Assembly: GCF_013359815.1 (NCBI RefSeq)
Contig: NZ_JABMCF010000033.1
Coordinates: forward strand, 248,001-312,000
Direction of reading: 5' to 3'
DNA from: Curtobacterium flaccumfaciens
Lineage (GTDB): Bacteria; Actinomycetota; Actinomycetes; Actinomycetales; Microbacteriaceae
Length of the DNA stretch: 64,000 nt
The notes beneath the pieces are model-generated. The model made no database searches, was not told the DNA's origin, and worked only from the letters and a program-made list of their open reading frames with translations. Position 1 is the stretch's first letter. Every line of letters begins with the position of its first letter. Shown here piece after piece: positions 50,484 to 59,153 of this stretch. A program made the translations under genes and the position numbers.

Positions 50484-51428
50484 ATGAGCACGCTCGCAGC
50501 GCGCCCCGGTGAGGCAGCACCGCGCCCCACCGCCGAGCGCCCGGCCGGTCGCCGCCCCAAGCCGCGGGGACGGTTCACCGGATGGCTGTTCGTCGGCCCG
50601 TTCGTCGTCGTCCTGGTCCTGATGCTCATCGTGCCGATCGGCTACGCGCTCTGGCTCAGCCTGTTCCGCGACCAGCTCATCGGCGGCAACCAGTTCGTCT
50701 GGTTCGCCAACTACGTGCAGCTCTTCCAGGACGCCAAGTTCTGGTCCGGGTTCGGTCGGGTCGCGATCTTCCTGGTCGTCCAGGTGCCGATCATGCTCGG
50801 CCTCGCGCTCGTCGCCGCCCTCGCCCTGGACAGCGCCCGACTGTGGGGGACGAGCTTCTTCCGCATCGCGGTGTTCCTGCCCTACGCCGTCCCCGGGGTC
50901 GTCGCAGCCCTGATCTGGGGCTTCATCTACGGCAACCAGTTCGGGCTGACGGGCGCCGCCAACGACGCGCTCGGCATCGACCTGCTGCAGCCGTTCAGCC
51001 CGAGCTGGGTCCTGACGTCGATCGGCAACGTGGTCACGTGGGAGTTCCTCGGCTACAACATGCTGATCTTCTACGCCGCACTCCGCACCGTCCCCGGTGA
51101 GCTGTACGAGGCGGCCGAGCTCGACGGTGCCGGCCCGATGCGCACGGTCTTCTCGATCAAGCTCCCGGCGCTCCGCGGCCCGATGGTCATCGCCACGATC
51201 TTCTCGATCATCGGCAGCTTCCAGCTCTTCAACGAGCCGAACCTGCTCAAGACGCTCGCACCGAACGTCATCGGCAGCGCCTTCACCCCGAACATGTACG
51301 CCTACTCGCTGTCCTTCAGCGGTCAGCAGTTCAACTACTCCGCCACGGTCGCGATCGTGATGGGCGTGATCACCGCGGTGATCGCCTACGTCGTCCAGGT
51401 CCGCGGCACCCGCGAGGAGAACCGATGA
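50484..51428 (+). CDS. Sugar ABC transporter permease (MalF type)
   Basis: 314 residues from ATG 50484 with AAGGAG upstream. Six helices from about residue 33 ('GWLFVGPFVVVLVLMLIVPI'), EAA loop 'EAAELDGAGPMRTVFSIKL' near residue 215. First gene of a four-gene transcript: permease, permease, binding protein, beta-galactosidase. Overlaps the next permease by ATGA. Confidence 0.93.
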   Translation: MSTLAARPGEAAPRPTAERPAGRRPKPRGRFTGWLFVGPFVVVLVLMLIVPIGYALWLSLFRDQLIGGNQFVWFANYVQLFQDAKFWSGFGRVAIFLVVQVPIMLGLALVAALALDSARLWGTSFFRIAVFLPYAVPGVVAALIWGFIYGNQFGLTGAANDALGIDLLQPFSPSWVLTSIGNVVTWEFLGYNMLIFYAALRTVPGELYEAAELDGAGPMRTVFSIKLPALRGPMVIATIFSIIGSFQLFNEPNLLKTLAPNVIGSAFTPNMYAYSLSFSGQQFNYSATVAIVMGVITAVIAYVVQVRGTREENR

Positions 51429-52396
51429 GCACCATCCAGCACCCTGCCGGGCCCGCAGCGGCCACGGTGACCGAGGCGACCACGACGCAACGTGCGCCGC
51501 GCACCCGCTCGATCCGCGCCTCCAGGCAGCTCCGCACCACGGAAGGCGGACGCAAGCCGAAGCGTTCCGGCCTGCTCACCGCGGTCATGGTGGTCTTCGT
51601 CGTGTACTCGTTCGCGCCGCTGTTCTACCTGCTCGTGAACAGCACGAAGACGCAGGCGTCGCTGCTCTCGACGTTCGGTCTGTGGTTCGGCGGGGACTTC
51701 AACCTCTGGCAGAACATCGTCGACACGCTGACGTACAACGACGGCATCTTCCTGCAGTGGTTCGGCAACACGCTGCTCTACGTCGTCGTCGGTGCCGGCG
51801 GGGCCACCCTGCTCGCCACCGTCGCGGGCTACGGCATGGCGAAGTTCCAGTTCCCCGGTCGCCGCGCGGTCTTCGCCGTCGTCCTCGGTGCCATCGCGGT
51901 CCCCGGCACGGCCCTGGCGGTCCCGACCTTCCTGCTGTTCTCGCAGGTCGGCCTGACCAACACCCCGTGGGCGATCATCCTGCCCTCGCTGATCAGCCCG
52001 TTCGGCATGTACCTGATCTGGACCTACGCGGTCGACGCGATCCCGGCCGAACTGCTCGAGGCCGCCCGCATGGACGGCGCCGGTGAGTTCCGGATCTTCT
52101 TCACGATCGCGCTCCGCCTGCTCGCGCCCGGTGTCGTCACCGTCCTGCTGTTCGCGGTCGTCGCCACCTGGAACAACTACTTCCTGCCGCTCATCATGCT
52201 GAGCGACCCGAAGTGGTACCCGCTGACGGTCGGCCTGAACCAGTGGAACGCGCAGGCCACCGGGTCCGGCGCGCAGCCGATCTACAACCTCGTCGTCACG
52301 GGATCGCTCCTCACGATCATCCCGATCGTGGTCGCGTTCCTCTTCCTCCAGCGCTTCTGGCAGTCCGGCCTCGCGGCCGGGTCGGTCAAGGCCTGA
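51425..52396 (+). CDS. Carbohydrate ABC transporter permease (MalG type)
   Basis: 323 residues. A 55-residue basic head, then six helices; EAA loop 'EAARMDGAGEFRIFFTIAL' near residue 220. Partner of the preceding permease. As in the other importer here, no ATPase gene accompanies it. Confidence 0.93.
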   Translation: MSTIQHPAGPAAATVTEATTTQRAPRTRSIRASRQLRTTEGGRKPKRSGLLTAVMVVFVVYSFAPLFYLLVNSTKTQASLLSTFGLWFGGDFNLWQNIVDTLTYNDGIFLQWFGNTLLYVVVGAGGATLLATVAGYGMAKFQFPGRRAVFAVVLGAIAVPGTALAVPTFLLFSQVGLTNTPWAIILPSLISPFGMYLIWTYAVDAIPAELLEAARMDGAGEFRIFFTIALRLLAPGVVTVLLFAVVATWNNYFLPLIMLSDPKWYPLTVGLNQWNAQATGSGAQPIYNLVVTGSLLTIIPIVVAFLFLQRFWQSGLAAGSVKA

Positions 52397-52493
52397 CCCC
52401 TCGGACACCAGGCGCACGGCGACCCCGCCACGCGCCGCCTGGTCCGGCACACAGCAGCACCACCCCCTCCACGAAGAAGTGAAAGGCACTCCC

Positions 52494-53828
52494 ATGAACA
52501 AGCGTCTCCGGCGTGGGCTCAGCGCCCTCGCCATCGGCGTCACCGCCGCGATCGCCCTCGCCGCGTGCGCCTCCGGCGGCTCCGGCTCCGGCGGATCGGC
52601 CGACGACATCGACAAGGCCCTGCAGGACGGTGGCACCCTGACCTACTGGTCGTGGACCCCGTCGGCGAAGGCCCAGGTCGCCGCGTTCGAGAAGCAGTAC
52701 CCCAAGGTGAAGGTCAAGCTCGTCAACGCCGGCACCGGTGCCGACCAGTACACGAAGCTGCAGAACACGATCAAGGCCGGCTCGGGTGCCCCCGACGTCG
52801 CCCAGGTGGAGTACTACGCCCTGCCGCAGTTCGCGCTGTCGGAGTCGCTGCTGGACCTGTCGAGCTACGGCTTCGACTCGCTCGAGAAGGACTTCGCGAA
52901 GAGCACCTGGAGCTCGGTGTCGATCGACGGCAAGGTCTACGGCCTGCCGCAGGACTCCGGCCCCATGGCGCTGTTCTACAACAAGAAGGTCTTCGACAAG
53001 CACGACATCGCCGTGCCGAAGACGTGGGACGAGTACGTCACCGCGGCCAAGAAGCTGCACGAGGCGGACCCGAAGGCCTACATCGCGGCGGACTCCGGCG
53101 ACGCCGGCTTCACCACGAGCATGATCGCCCAGGCCGGTGGCACCCCCTTCACCACCGACGGTGACAAGGTGACCATCAACCTGCAGGACGAGGGCACCAA
53201 GAAGTGGACGAGCACCTGGAACGAGCTCGTCGAGCAGGGCCTGCTGTCGAAGACGGTCGGCTGGACCGACGACTGGTACAAGCAGCTCGGCAACGGTGAG
53301 ATCGCCACGATGATCACCGGCGCCTGGATGCCCGGCAACCTGGAGTCCGGCGTCGCCCAGGCCTCGGGTGACTGGCGCGTCGCCCCGATGCCGACCTACG
53401 ACGGTGGCACCGCCCAGACCGCGAACAACGGCGGCAGCGCCCAGGTCGTCATGAAGCAGTCGAAGAACCCGGCCCTCGCCGCGGGCTTCCTCAAGTGGCT
53501 GAACTCCTCGAAGGAGTCCACGAAGGTCTTCATGGAGTCCGGCGGCTTCCCGTCGACCACCGCTGACCTCGACTCATCGGCGTTCCTCGACGAGAAGCCG
53601 GAGTACTTCGGCGGCCAGCAGATCAACAAGGTGCTCGTCGACGCGTCGAAGTCCTCGGACAACGACTTCACCTACCTGCCGTACCAGGTGTACGCGAACA
53701 GCGTCTACGCCGACACCGTCGGTCAGGCGTACGAGAACGGCACCTCGCTCGACGCCGGCCTGCAGGCATGGCAGAAGGCCCTCGCCAAGTACGGCAAGGA
53801 CCAGGGCTTCACGGTCTCGTCGAAGTAG
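52494..53828 (+). CDS. Extracellular sugar-binding lipoprotein
   Basis: 444 residues from ATG 52494 with AAAGG upstream. Lipobox 'LAAC' (Cys25). Binding-protein fold with 'TLTYWSWTPSAKAQVAAFE', 'VEYYALPQFALSESLLDLS', 'GLPQDSGPMALFYNKKVFD' and 'MITGAWMPGNLE'. Binds galactosides, inferred from the GH35 gene downstream. A strong terminator-like hairpin follows, which would make this protein more abundant than the enzyme encoded after it. Confidence 0.93.
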   Translation: MNKRLRRGLSALAIGVTAAIALAACASGGSGSGGSADDIDKALQDGGTLTYWSWTPSAKAQVAAFEKQYPKVKVKLVNAGTGADQYTKLQNTIKAGSGAPDVAQVEYYALPQFALSESLLDLSSYGFDSLEKDFAKSTWSSVSIDGKVYGLPQDSGPMALFYNKKVFDKHDIAVPKTWDEYVTAAKKLHEADPKAYIAADSGDAGFTTSMIAQAGGTPFTTDGDKVTINLQDEGTKKWTSTWNELVEQGLLSKTVGWTDDWYKQLGNGEIATMITGAWMPGNLESGVAQASGDWRVAPMPTYDGGTAQTANNGGSAQVVMKQSKNPALAAGFLKWLNSSKESTKVFMESGGFPSTTADLDSSAFLDEKPEYFGGQQINKVLVDASKSSDNDFTYLPYQVYANSVYADTVGQAYENGTSLDAGLQAWQKALAKYGKDQGFTVSSK

Positions 53829-53843
53829 TTCGACAGCATCCCC

Positions 53844-53877
53844 GCGGGGCCGTGCGGACACGTCCGCACGGCCCCGC
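53844..53877 (+). terminator. Intra-operon stem-loop after the binding-protein gene
   Basis: Perfect 16-bp arms 53844-53859 and 53862-53877, 2-nt loop. A directly repeated CTCCACGCCCGGCCCGG follows (about 53877-53911). Probably attenuates read-through into the beta-galactosidase gene. Confidence 0.75.
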
Positions 53878-53932
53878 TCCACGCCCGGCCCGGCTCCACG
53901 CCCGGCCCGGCCGGCAACGAGAGAATGACACC

Positions 53933-55762
53933 ATGCGCTTCGCCATCGGCGACACCGACTTCCTGCTCGACGGCGAGCCGCACCGGGTCCTGTCCGGCGC
54001 GATCCACTACTTCCGCGTCCACCCCGACCTGTGGGCCGACCGGATCCGCAAGGCGAAGCTGATGGGCCTCAACACCATCGAGACCTACGTCGCCTGGAAT
54101 GCGCACGCGCCGTCGCCCGGGGTGTTCGACCTGTCGGGTGGCCTGGACCTCGGCCGCTTCCTCGACCTCGTCGCCGCCGAGGGCATGCACGCCATCGTCC
54201 GCCCCGGCCCCTACATCTGTGCCGAGTGGACGAACGGCGGCCTGCCGTACTGGTTGTTCGCCGACGGTTCCGTGGGTGTCCGGCGCAACGAGCCCGGGTT
54301 CCTCGCAGCGGTCGAGACGTACCTGCAGCACCTGGCCCCCGTGCTGGTCCCGCGGCAGATCGACCAGGGCGGGCCCATCGTCCTGGTGCAGGTCGAGAAC
54401 GAGTACGGCGCCTACGGGTCCGACCCCGAATACCTGCGCGCACTCGAGCAGATGCACCGCGACATCGGGCTGACCGTCCCCTTCACGAGCGTCGACCAGC
54501 CGATGGGCACGATGCTCGAGGACGGCTCCCTGCCCTCGCTGCACAAGACCGGTTCGTTCGGCTCACGCTCCGCCGCCCGCCTCGAGCGCCTGCGGCAGGC
54601 ACAGCCCACCGGGCCCCTGATGTGCTCGGAGTTCTGGGACGGCTGGTTCGACAGCTGGGGCGAGCACCACCACACCACGCCGGCGTCCGCCAGCGCCGAG
54701 GACCTGGACGTCCTGCTCGCCGCCGGCGGCTCGGTGAACATCTACATGTTCCACGGCGGCACGAACTTCGGCTTCACCAACGGCGCGAACGACAAGGGTG
54801 TCTACCGTCCGATCGCGACGTCGTACGACTACGACGCCCCGCTCGACGAGGCCGGTCGGCCGACCGAGAAGTTCCACGCCTTCCGCGCGGTGATCGCGCG
54901 CTACGCGCCCGTCCCGCCGCTGCCCGCGACGATGGAGCCGGGTGGATCGGGTCGCCTCGGTCCCGTGGCCGCGTCCGGCGACGGCCTGGAGGCCCGGATC
55001 ACCCCCGCCACGGACCTCGCCGTCCGGCTGGACCGCGTCGCGTCGCTCCGTTCCCTGCTGCCCACGCTCACGACGTGGTCCGCGCACGACGAGCCGCCGA
55101 CCTTCGACGCCCTCGGAGCCGCGAGCGGCTTCGTCGCCTACCGTGCCGAGGTCGACCTGCCCACCGGAGGGGTGCTGACCGTCGGCACCGAGGTGCGCGA
55201 CCGAGCGATCGTGTCGGCCGACGGTGTCGTCGTCGGGGTCCTGGAGCGTGAGCACCACGACCGCGCCATCACCCTGCCGCCGGTGACCGGCACGCTCGAG
55301 CTCCTCGTCGAGGACCAGGGGCGCGTCGACTACGGCGTCCGCATCGGTGAGCCGAAGGGCCTGATCGGGGGCGTCTCGATCGACGGCGTCCCGGTTGCCC
55401 GGTGGACGGCGTCGCCGCTCGCCCTCGACCCCATCGCACCGGCCGCCGTGACCGCGCTGTCCGAGGTCGCTCCGACCGGCGGCGACGTGCTCGCCGGGCC
55501 GACGTTCGCAGCTGGCTCGTTCGACCTCGACACCGTGGACGACCGGTACCTGTCGCTCGACGGGTTCCGGAAGGGTGTCGCCTGGGTCAACGGGTTCTGC
55601 CTCGGTCGGTACTGGTCGCGAGGCCCGCAGCAGACCCTGGCGATCCCGGGGCCGGTGCTCCGCCACGGTCGCAACGAGCTCGTCGTGCTCGAGCTGCACG
55701 CCGCCGCGTCCCGCACCGCGTGCCTGCTCGTCGAGCCCGACCTGGGTCACACCGAGGCCTAG
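53933..55762 (+). CDS. Beta-galactosidase, GH35
   Basis: 609 residues from ATG 53933. No signal peptide, hence cytoplasmic. The catalytic barrel begins 'LSGAIHYFRVHPDLWADRI'; the acid/base Glu is in 'PYICAEWTNGGLPYWL' (about residue 97), 'VQVENEYGAYG' follows, and the nucleophile Glu is in 'MCSEFWDGWFDSWG' (about 233). C-terminal beta domains carry 'GVAWVNGFCLGRYWSRGPQ' as in the family. Hydrolyses terminal beta-galactosyl residues of imported oligosaccharides; with the neighbouring GH51 this suggests plant arabinogalactan side chains as diet. Confidence 0.95.
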   Translation: MRFAIGDTDFLLDGEPHRVLSGAIHYFRVHPDLWADRIRKAKLMGLNTIETYVAWNAHAPSPGVFDLSGGLDLGRFLDLVAAEGMHAIVRPGPYICAEWTNGGLPYWLFADGSVGVRRNEPGFLAAVETYLQHLAPVLVPRQIDQGGPIVLVQVENEYGAYGSDPEYLRALEQMHRDIGLTVPFTSVDQPMGTMLEDGSLPSLHKTGSFGSRSAARLERLRQAQPTGPLMCSEFWDGWFDSWGEHHHTTPASASAEDLDVLLAAGGSVNIYMFHGGTNFGFTNGANDKGVYRPIATSYDYDAPLDEAGRPTEKFHAFRAVIARYAPVPPLPATMEPGGSGRLGPVAASGDGLEARITPATDLAVRLDRVASLRSLLPTLTTWSAHDEPPTFDALGAASGFVAYRAEVDLPTGGVLTVGTEVRDRAIVSADGVVVGVLEREHHDRAITLPPVTGTLELLVEDQGRVDYGVRIGEPKGLIGGVSIDGVPVARWTASPLALDPIAPAAVTALSEVAPTGGDVLAGPTFAAGSFDLDTVDDRYLSLDGFRKGVAWVNGFCLGRYWSRGPQQTLAIPGPVLRHGRNELVVLELHAAASRTACLLVEPDLGHTEA

Positions 55763-55775
55763 TCGGGCGCGCGGC

Positions 55776-55865
55776 CTGGTCGAATCGGGCGTACCTGGTC
55801 GAATCGGGCGTCCCTGGTCGAATCGGGCGTACCCGGTCGGAAGTTTCGACCAGGTACGCCCGATT
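55776..55865. repeat. Three 19-nt repeats plus long hairpin, relative of the 43.1-43.7 kb array
   Basis: Units at 55776-55794, 55795-55813 and 55814-55832, consensus CTGGTCGAATCGGGCGTAC, whose complement differs from the array unit at three of 19 positions. A hairpin follows with arms 55821-55839 and 55847-55865 (19 nt, one mismatch) around GAAGTTT. The complement strand reads ACTTCCGACCGGGTACGCCC, exactly as in the large array. Lies between convergent genes, so it may also terminate both. Confidence 0.85.
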
Positions 55866-55896
55866 CTGCTTTCCATCGCGGGCGTCATGGGAAGGA

Positions 55897-56202
55897 TCAG
55901 TCGTGGTCGAGGGCGTCCAGGTCGGCGAGGGCCTGCTCGGCATCGGCGATCCGGTCGGCCTCGGGGCGGGTCCACCACTCGGGGCCGCGTTCGCCCAGGC
56001 CGTGCTTGGCCAGGCCGTTCCGGTGCCGGACCGCCGCCAGGGCCTCCTCGTCGCCCGCGCGCTTCGCGGTCTTCACGGCGTTGCGCCCGCGTCCCAGGTG
56101 GGAGCGGAGTGCGGCGGCGAGTTCTTCGGGCAGGGCGGGGTCGGTGCGGCGCCAGCGTCGGCCGTCCACGACGAAGAAGTGGTCGTCGGGTTCGGCGGTC
56201 AT
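55897..56202 (-). CDS. Small soluble protein of unknown function
   Basis: 101 residues from ATG 56202. 'DHFFVVDGRRWRRTDPALPE' opens it, followed by a helical, basic middle ('NAVKTAKRAGDEEALAAVRH') and an acidic end. The pattern (xGRRWRxTDP..P, 'GLGERGPEWW') is one I have seen in uncharacterised bacterial proteins but I cannot give a family name. Divergent from the radical SAM gene with 44 bp between starts. Confidence 0.7.
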   Translation of the reverse strand: MTAEPDDHFFVVDGRRWRRTDPALPEELAAALRSHLGRGRNAVKTAKRAGDEEALAAVRHRNGLAKHGLGERGPEWWTRPEADRIADAEQALADLDALDHD

Positions 56203-56246
56203 GGTCCGAGTCTGCACCGTCGGTGGTGCCGGGTAGACAGGAGCCG

Positions 56247-57320
56247 ATGAGCCACGAACGCGTCCGCCCGATGCTCGACGTCCGACGCATCTACGCCGAG
56301 CCGGCCGCCCTCGAACTCCAGCGCGGGCAGGAGATCGTCGGGCGCTGGCCGGACGCTGAGATCGTCCCGGTCGAGTCGCACTGGAACATCCCCGAGGTGC
56401 ACGGCGACGAACGGAACGTCCAGCGCTGGGTGCGGATCAAGACCGAGGCGCTCGTGCTCGGCGTGAAGAAGTCGTTGGTGACCCGGCCGAACGGTCGCTC
56501 CGCCGACTTCATCGCACCGTCCACCGCGAACGGCTGCGCGATGGCGTGCGCCTACTGCTACGTGCCGCGGCGCAAGGGCTACAGCAACCCCGTGACGGTG
56601 TTCGCGAACATCGACCAGATCACCAAGCACGTGGCGCGGAACATCGCCAAGCAGGGGCCGAAGACCGAACCGAACCAGTGCGACCCGGAAGCCTGGGTCT
56701 ACGACATCGGCGAGAACAGCGACTGCTCGGTCGACGCGATGATCAGCGACAACGTCCGCGACCTCTGTGACCTGTTCCGGATGACGCCGACGGCCAAGGC
56801 CTCGTTCGCCACGAAGTACGTCAACCGCGACCTGCTCGACTGGGACCCGATGGGCCGGACCCGGATCCGCTTCTCGCTGATGCCACACGAGACCGCGAAG
56901 GTCACCGACATCCGCACGAGCCCGATCGCCGAGCGCATCGCCGCGGTGAACGACTTCGTCGACGCCGGCTACGAGGTCCACCTGAACTTCTCGCCGGTCA
57001 TCCTCACGCCGACGTGGGAGTCGGACTGGGCCGAGCTGCTCCGGCAGGTCGACGACGTGCTGTCCCCGGCCGCCAAGGCGCAGATCGCGGCCGAGGTGAT
57101 CTTCCTGACCCACAACCAGCCCCTGCACGAGGTCAACCTCGGGTGGCACCCCAAGGCCGAGGAGCTGCTCTGGCGTCCGGACCTGCAGGAGCAGAAGGTG
57201 TCCCAGAACGGTGCCGTGAACGTGCGCTACCGGTCCGGCATGAAGGGGCAGCTCGTCGAGCGCTTCCGCGAACTCGTGGCCGAGCACCTGCCGTCCTGCC
57301 GGATCCGGTACGCCTTCTGA
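56247..57320 (+). CDS. Spore photoproduct lyase family protein, radical SAM
   Basis: 357 residues from ATG 56247 with ACAGGAG upstream. The radical SAM cluster motif CxxxCxxC is 'CAMACAYCYV' (Cys97, 101, 104). Other SPL-like blocks: 'RPNGRSADFIAPSTANG' just before it, 'ENSDCSVDAM', 'FATKYVNRDLL', 'IRFSLMPHETAKVTDI' and 'VHLNFSPVIL'. Spore photoproduct lyases repair UV spore-photoproduct thymine dimers in endospores. Actinobacteria of this type do not make endospores, so the role is probably repair of related DNA damage or something else. Confidence 0.88.
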   Translation: MSHERVRPMLDVRRIYAEPAALELQRGQEIVGRWPDAEIVPVESHWNIPEVHGDERNVQRWVRIKTEALVLGVKKSLVTRPNGRSADFIAPSTANGCAMACAYCYVPRRKGYSNPVTVFANIDQITKHVARNIAKQGPKTEPNQCDPEAWVYDIGENSDCSVDAMISDNVRDLCDLFRMTPTAKASFATKYVNRDLLDWDPMGRTRIRFSLMPHETAKVTDIRTSPIAERIAAVNDFVDAGYEVHLNFSPVILTPTWESDWAELLRQVDDVLSPAAKAQIAAEVIFLTHNQPLHEVNLGWHPKAEELLWRPDLQEQKVSQNGAVNVRYRSGMKGQLVERFRELVAEHLPSCRIRYAF

Positions 57321-57336
57321 CCGGCCCCCCGACCGA

Positions 57337-58437
57337 TCAGGGGATGAGGCGGTCGGCCCGGTACCGGGCGAACAGGTCCGCGAAGGCCTGCTCGGTCCGC
57401 CGGAACGCCGTGAACCCGGCGTCGCGGCTCTTCCCCATGTCGGTGACGACCTCCATCGCACGACCGAGGTCGGCATCGGTGTGCCACCACGAGGCGAGCC
57501 GGGTGATGTCGGCTTCGGCGAGACCGTGGCGCTCGGCGATGCCGGCCCACTCGGACTCATACGGCGCCATCTGCTCCTCGAGCGGTCGCGGAGCGTCCTC
57601 GTAGCCCACCACGCGCGCGGGGTCGACGCCGAGGTGCGCGGCCAGGCGCGGCCACATCCAGCGCCACCGGAAGACGTCACCGTTGACGATGTTGAACGGC
57701 TCGTCCGCACCCTCGGGTGACGTCGAGGCCCACACCATGTGCTCGGCGAGGATGCCGGCGTCGGTCATGTCGGTCAGCCCGTTCCACTGTGCCTCGCTGC
57801 CCGGGAACACGAAGTCCAGGTCGAGTTCCTTCGCCAGCGTGGCCTGCACGGCGAGTGTGAGGCCCATGTTCATGGCGTTGCCGACCGCGTGCCCGATCAC
57901 GGTGTGCGAGCGGTGCACGGACCAGGTGAACCCCTGGCGTTTGGCAGCGGCGAAGAGCTCGTCCTCCTGCGCGTAGTAGAAGTTCGGGGTGTCGAGGCGC
58001 GGTTCCTCCTCGTGGAAGGGGGTGTCGGGCATCTCGCCCGCGGCGTACGCCTCGAACGGGCCGAGGTAGTGCTTCAGGCCGGTGACCAGGGCGACGTGCT
58101 CGAGCGGAGCGTGCGACAGCGCCGCGAGCAGGTCGCGGACCATGCCGCCGTTGACGCGGATGTTCTCCGCCTCGGTGTCCTGCCGCTGCCAGGCGGTGAA
58201 GAAGACGTGGGTCGGGTGCTCGTCGGCGAGTGCGGCCGCCAGGCTCTCCGGGTCGCGCAGGTCGGCTGCGACGGTCCGGACGCCCTGTTCAGCGAGCGGT
58301 CGGCGGGAGAGTGCCGTCACTGCCCAGCCGAGGTCGAGCAGGTGGCGCACCAGGGCGGAACCGGTGATGCCACTGGCTCCGACGACCAGGGCTTCGCGGC
58401 GGGCAGAGGTCTGTGCGGTCGATCCGGTTGCAGTCAT
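57337..58437 (-). CDS. SDR family NAD(P)-dependent oxidoreductase, PRISE (iridoid-synthase-like) type
   Basis: 366 residues from ATG 58437. 'EALVVGASGITGSALVRHLL' is the nucleotide-binding motif; 'HVALVTGLKHYLGPFEAY' holds the PRISE-type catalytic Lys and 'PNFYYAQEDEL' the Tyr. PRISE enzymes reduce enones (progesterone 5-beta-reductase, iridoid synthase) in plants and bacteria. The substrate is unknown. Convergent with the radical SAM gene, 16 bp apart. Confidence 0.87.
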   Translation of the reverse strand: MTATGSTAQTSARREALVVGASGITGSALVRHLLDLGWAVTALSRRPLAEQGVRTVAADLRDPESLAAALADEHPTHVFFTAWQRQDTEAENIRVNGGMVRDLLAALSHAPLEHVALVTGLKHYLGPFEAYAAGEMPDTPFHEEEPRLDTPNFYYAQEDELFAAAKRQGFTWSVHRSHTVIGHAVGNAMNMGLTLAVQATLAKELDLDFVFPGSEAQWNGLTDMTDAGILAEHMVWASTSPEGADEPFNIVNGDVFRWRWMWPRLAAHLGVDPARVVGYEDAPRPLEEQMAPYESEWAGIAERHGLAEADITRLASWWHTDADLGRAMEVVTDMGKSRDAGFTAFRRTEQAFADLFARYRADRLIP

Positions 58438-58520
58438 CCTTCGATGCAACCGACGTTGGACGACACGTGTTCCCTCCTCACGTACCGTCGCGCGCTGAGT
58501 GTGCACAAAAACGCCCCATG

Positions 58521-58539
58521 TGTACCGCTGATCGGTACA
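58521..58539 (+). promoter_or_regulatory. Operator of the HTH-nucleotidyltransferase/HEPN operon
   Basis: TGTACCGCTGATCGGTACA: 7-bp inverted arms around CTGAT. It overlaps a possible -10 (TACACT, 58536-58541) and lies 20 bp before the start codon, suited to autorepression by the HTH protein. Confidence 0.6.
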
Positions 58540-58559
58540 CTTCTTGCGGAGGCATCGAC

Positions 58560-59153
58560 ATGCAACTCGTGAAACCACTCGCCACACTGCTGGGGGCCAC
58601 GCAAGCTGACGCGCTCCGCGTCCTCGCCCGGACCGATTCCGGCATGACCGGACGCCAGGTGGCGCGGGTCGCGGGCGCTGCGCAGCACACCGGCATCAAA
58701 CGCGCGCTCGACAAGCTCGAGGCAGCAGGGCTCGTGCAGGTCGAGCGCGGTCTGCAGCACTCGGCCTACCGGGTCAACCGGGAACACCTGCTCTGGCCAG
58801 CGGTGGAACTCGGCCTCGAAGCAGGCGACGAACTCGAACGTCGGATCGGCGCCTACGTCGAGTCGGCGGAGGCCGGGGTCCTCTCGGTCTCGATCTTCGG
58901 GTCAGTCGCCCGGGGCACCGCGACGCCGGCGTCCGACCTGGACCTCCTCGTCGTCTTCGAGCAGACCGTCGACACCGACGTCGTCGTCCGCCTCGGTGAC
59001 CTCGTCCGGCGGTGGACCGGCAACGAGTGCCAGGTGTTCGACGTGACCCGCGCTGATCTCCGTCGGTTCGTGGCCGAGGGAGACCCGCTCGTCGGGTCGT
59101 GGCGAGAAGAAGCCCGAACAGTCTTCGGCGAGGAGATCAGGACGTACCTCTGA
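58560..59153 (+). CDS. HTH-domain nucleotidyltransferase (MNT-like)
   Basis: 197 residues from ATG 58560 with GGAGG upstream. Residues about 1-75 form a winged HTH ('MTGRQVARVAGAAQHTGIKR', 'LVQVERGLQHSAYRV'). Residues about 95-190 are a DNA-polymerase-beta-type nucleotidyltransferase: 'SIFGSVARGTATPASDLDLL' is the GS...D-x-D site with metal ligands, and 'QVFDVTRAD' may carry the third acidic residue. Classical MNT antitoxins are about 100 residues and lack the HTH. Its TGA overlaps the ATG of the next gene (TGATG). Confidence 0.88.
   Translation: MQLVKPLATLLGATQADALRVLARTDSGMTGRQVARVAGAAQHTGIKRALDKLEAAGLVQVERGLQHSAYRVNREHLLWPAVELGLEAGDELERRIGAYVESAEAGVLSVSIFGSVARGTATPASDLDLLVVFEQTVDTDVVVRLGDLVRRWTGNECQVFDVTRADLRRFVAEGDPLVGSWREEARTVFGEEIRTYL

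Noticed and set aside
54978-55000. Copy of the CTGGAGGCCCGGATCAC palindrome core inside the GH35 gene
   Set aside because: Only one arm is present and it encodes an ordinary Leu-Glu-Ala-Arg-Ile-Thr stretch. A similar GAGGCCCGGATCACC occurs in efeU for the same reason, so this is codon usage rather than an inserted element.
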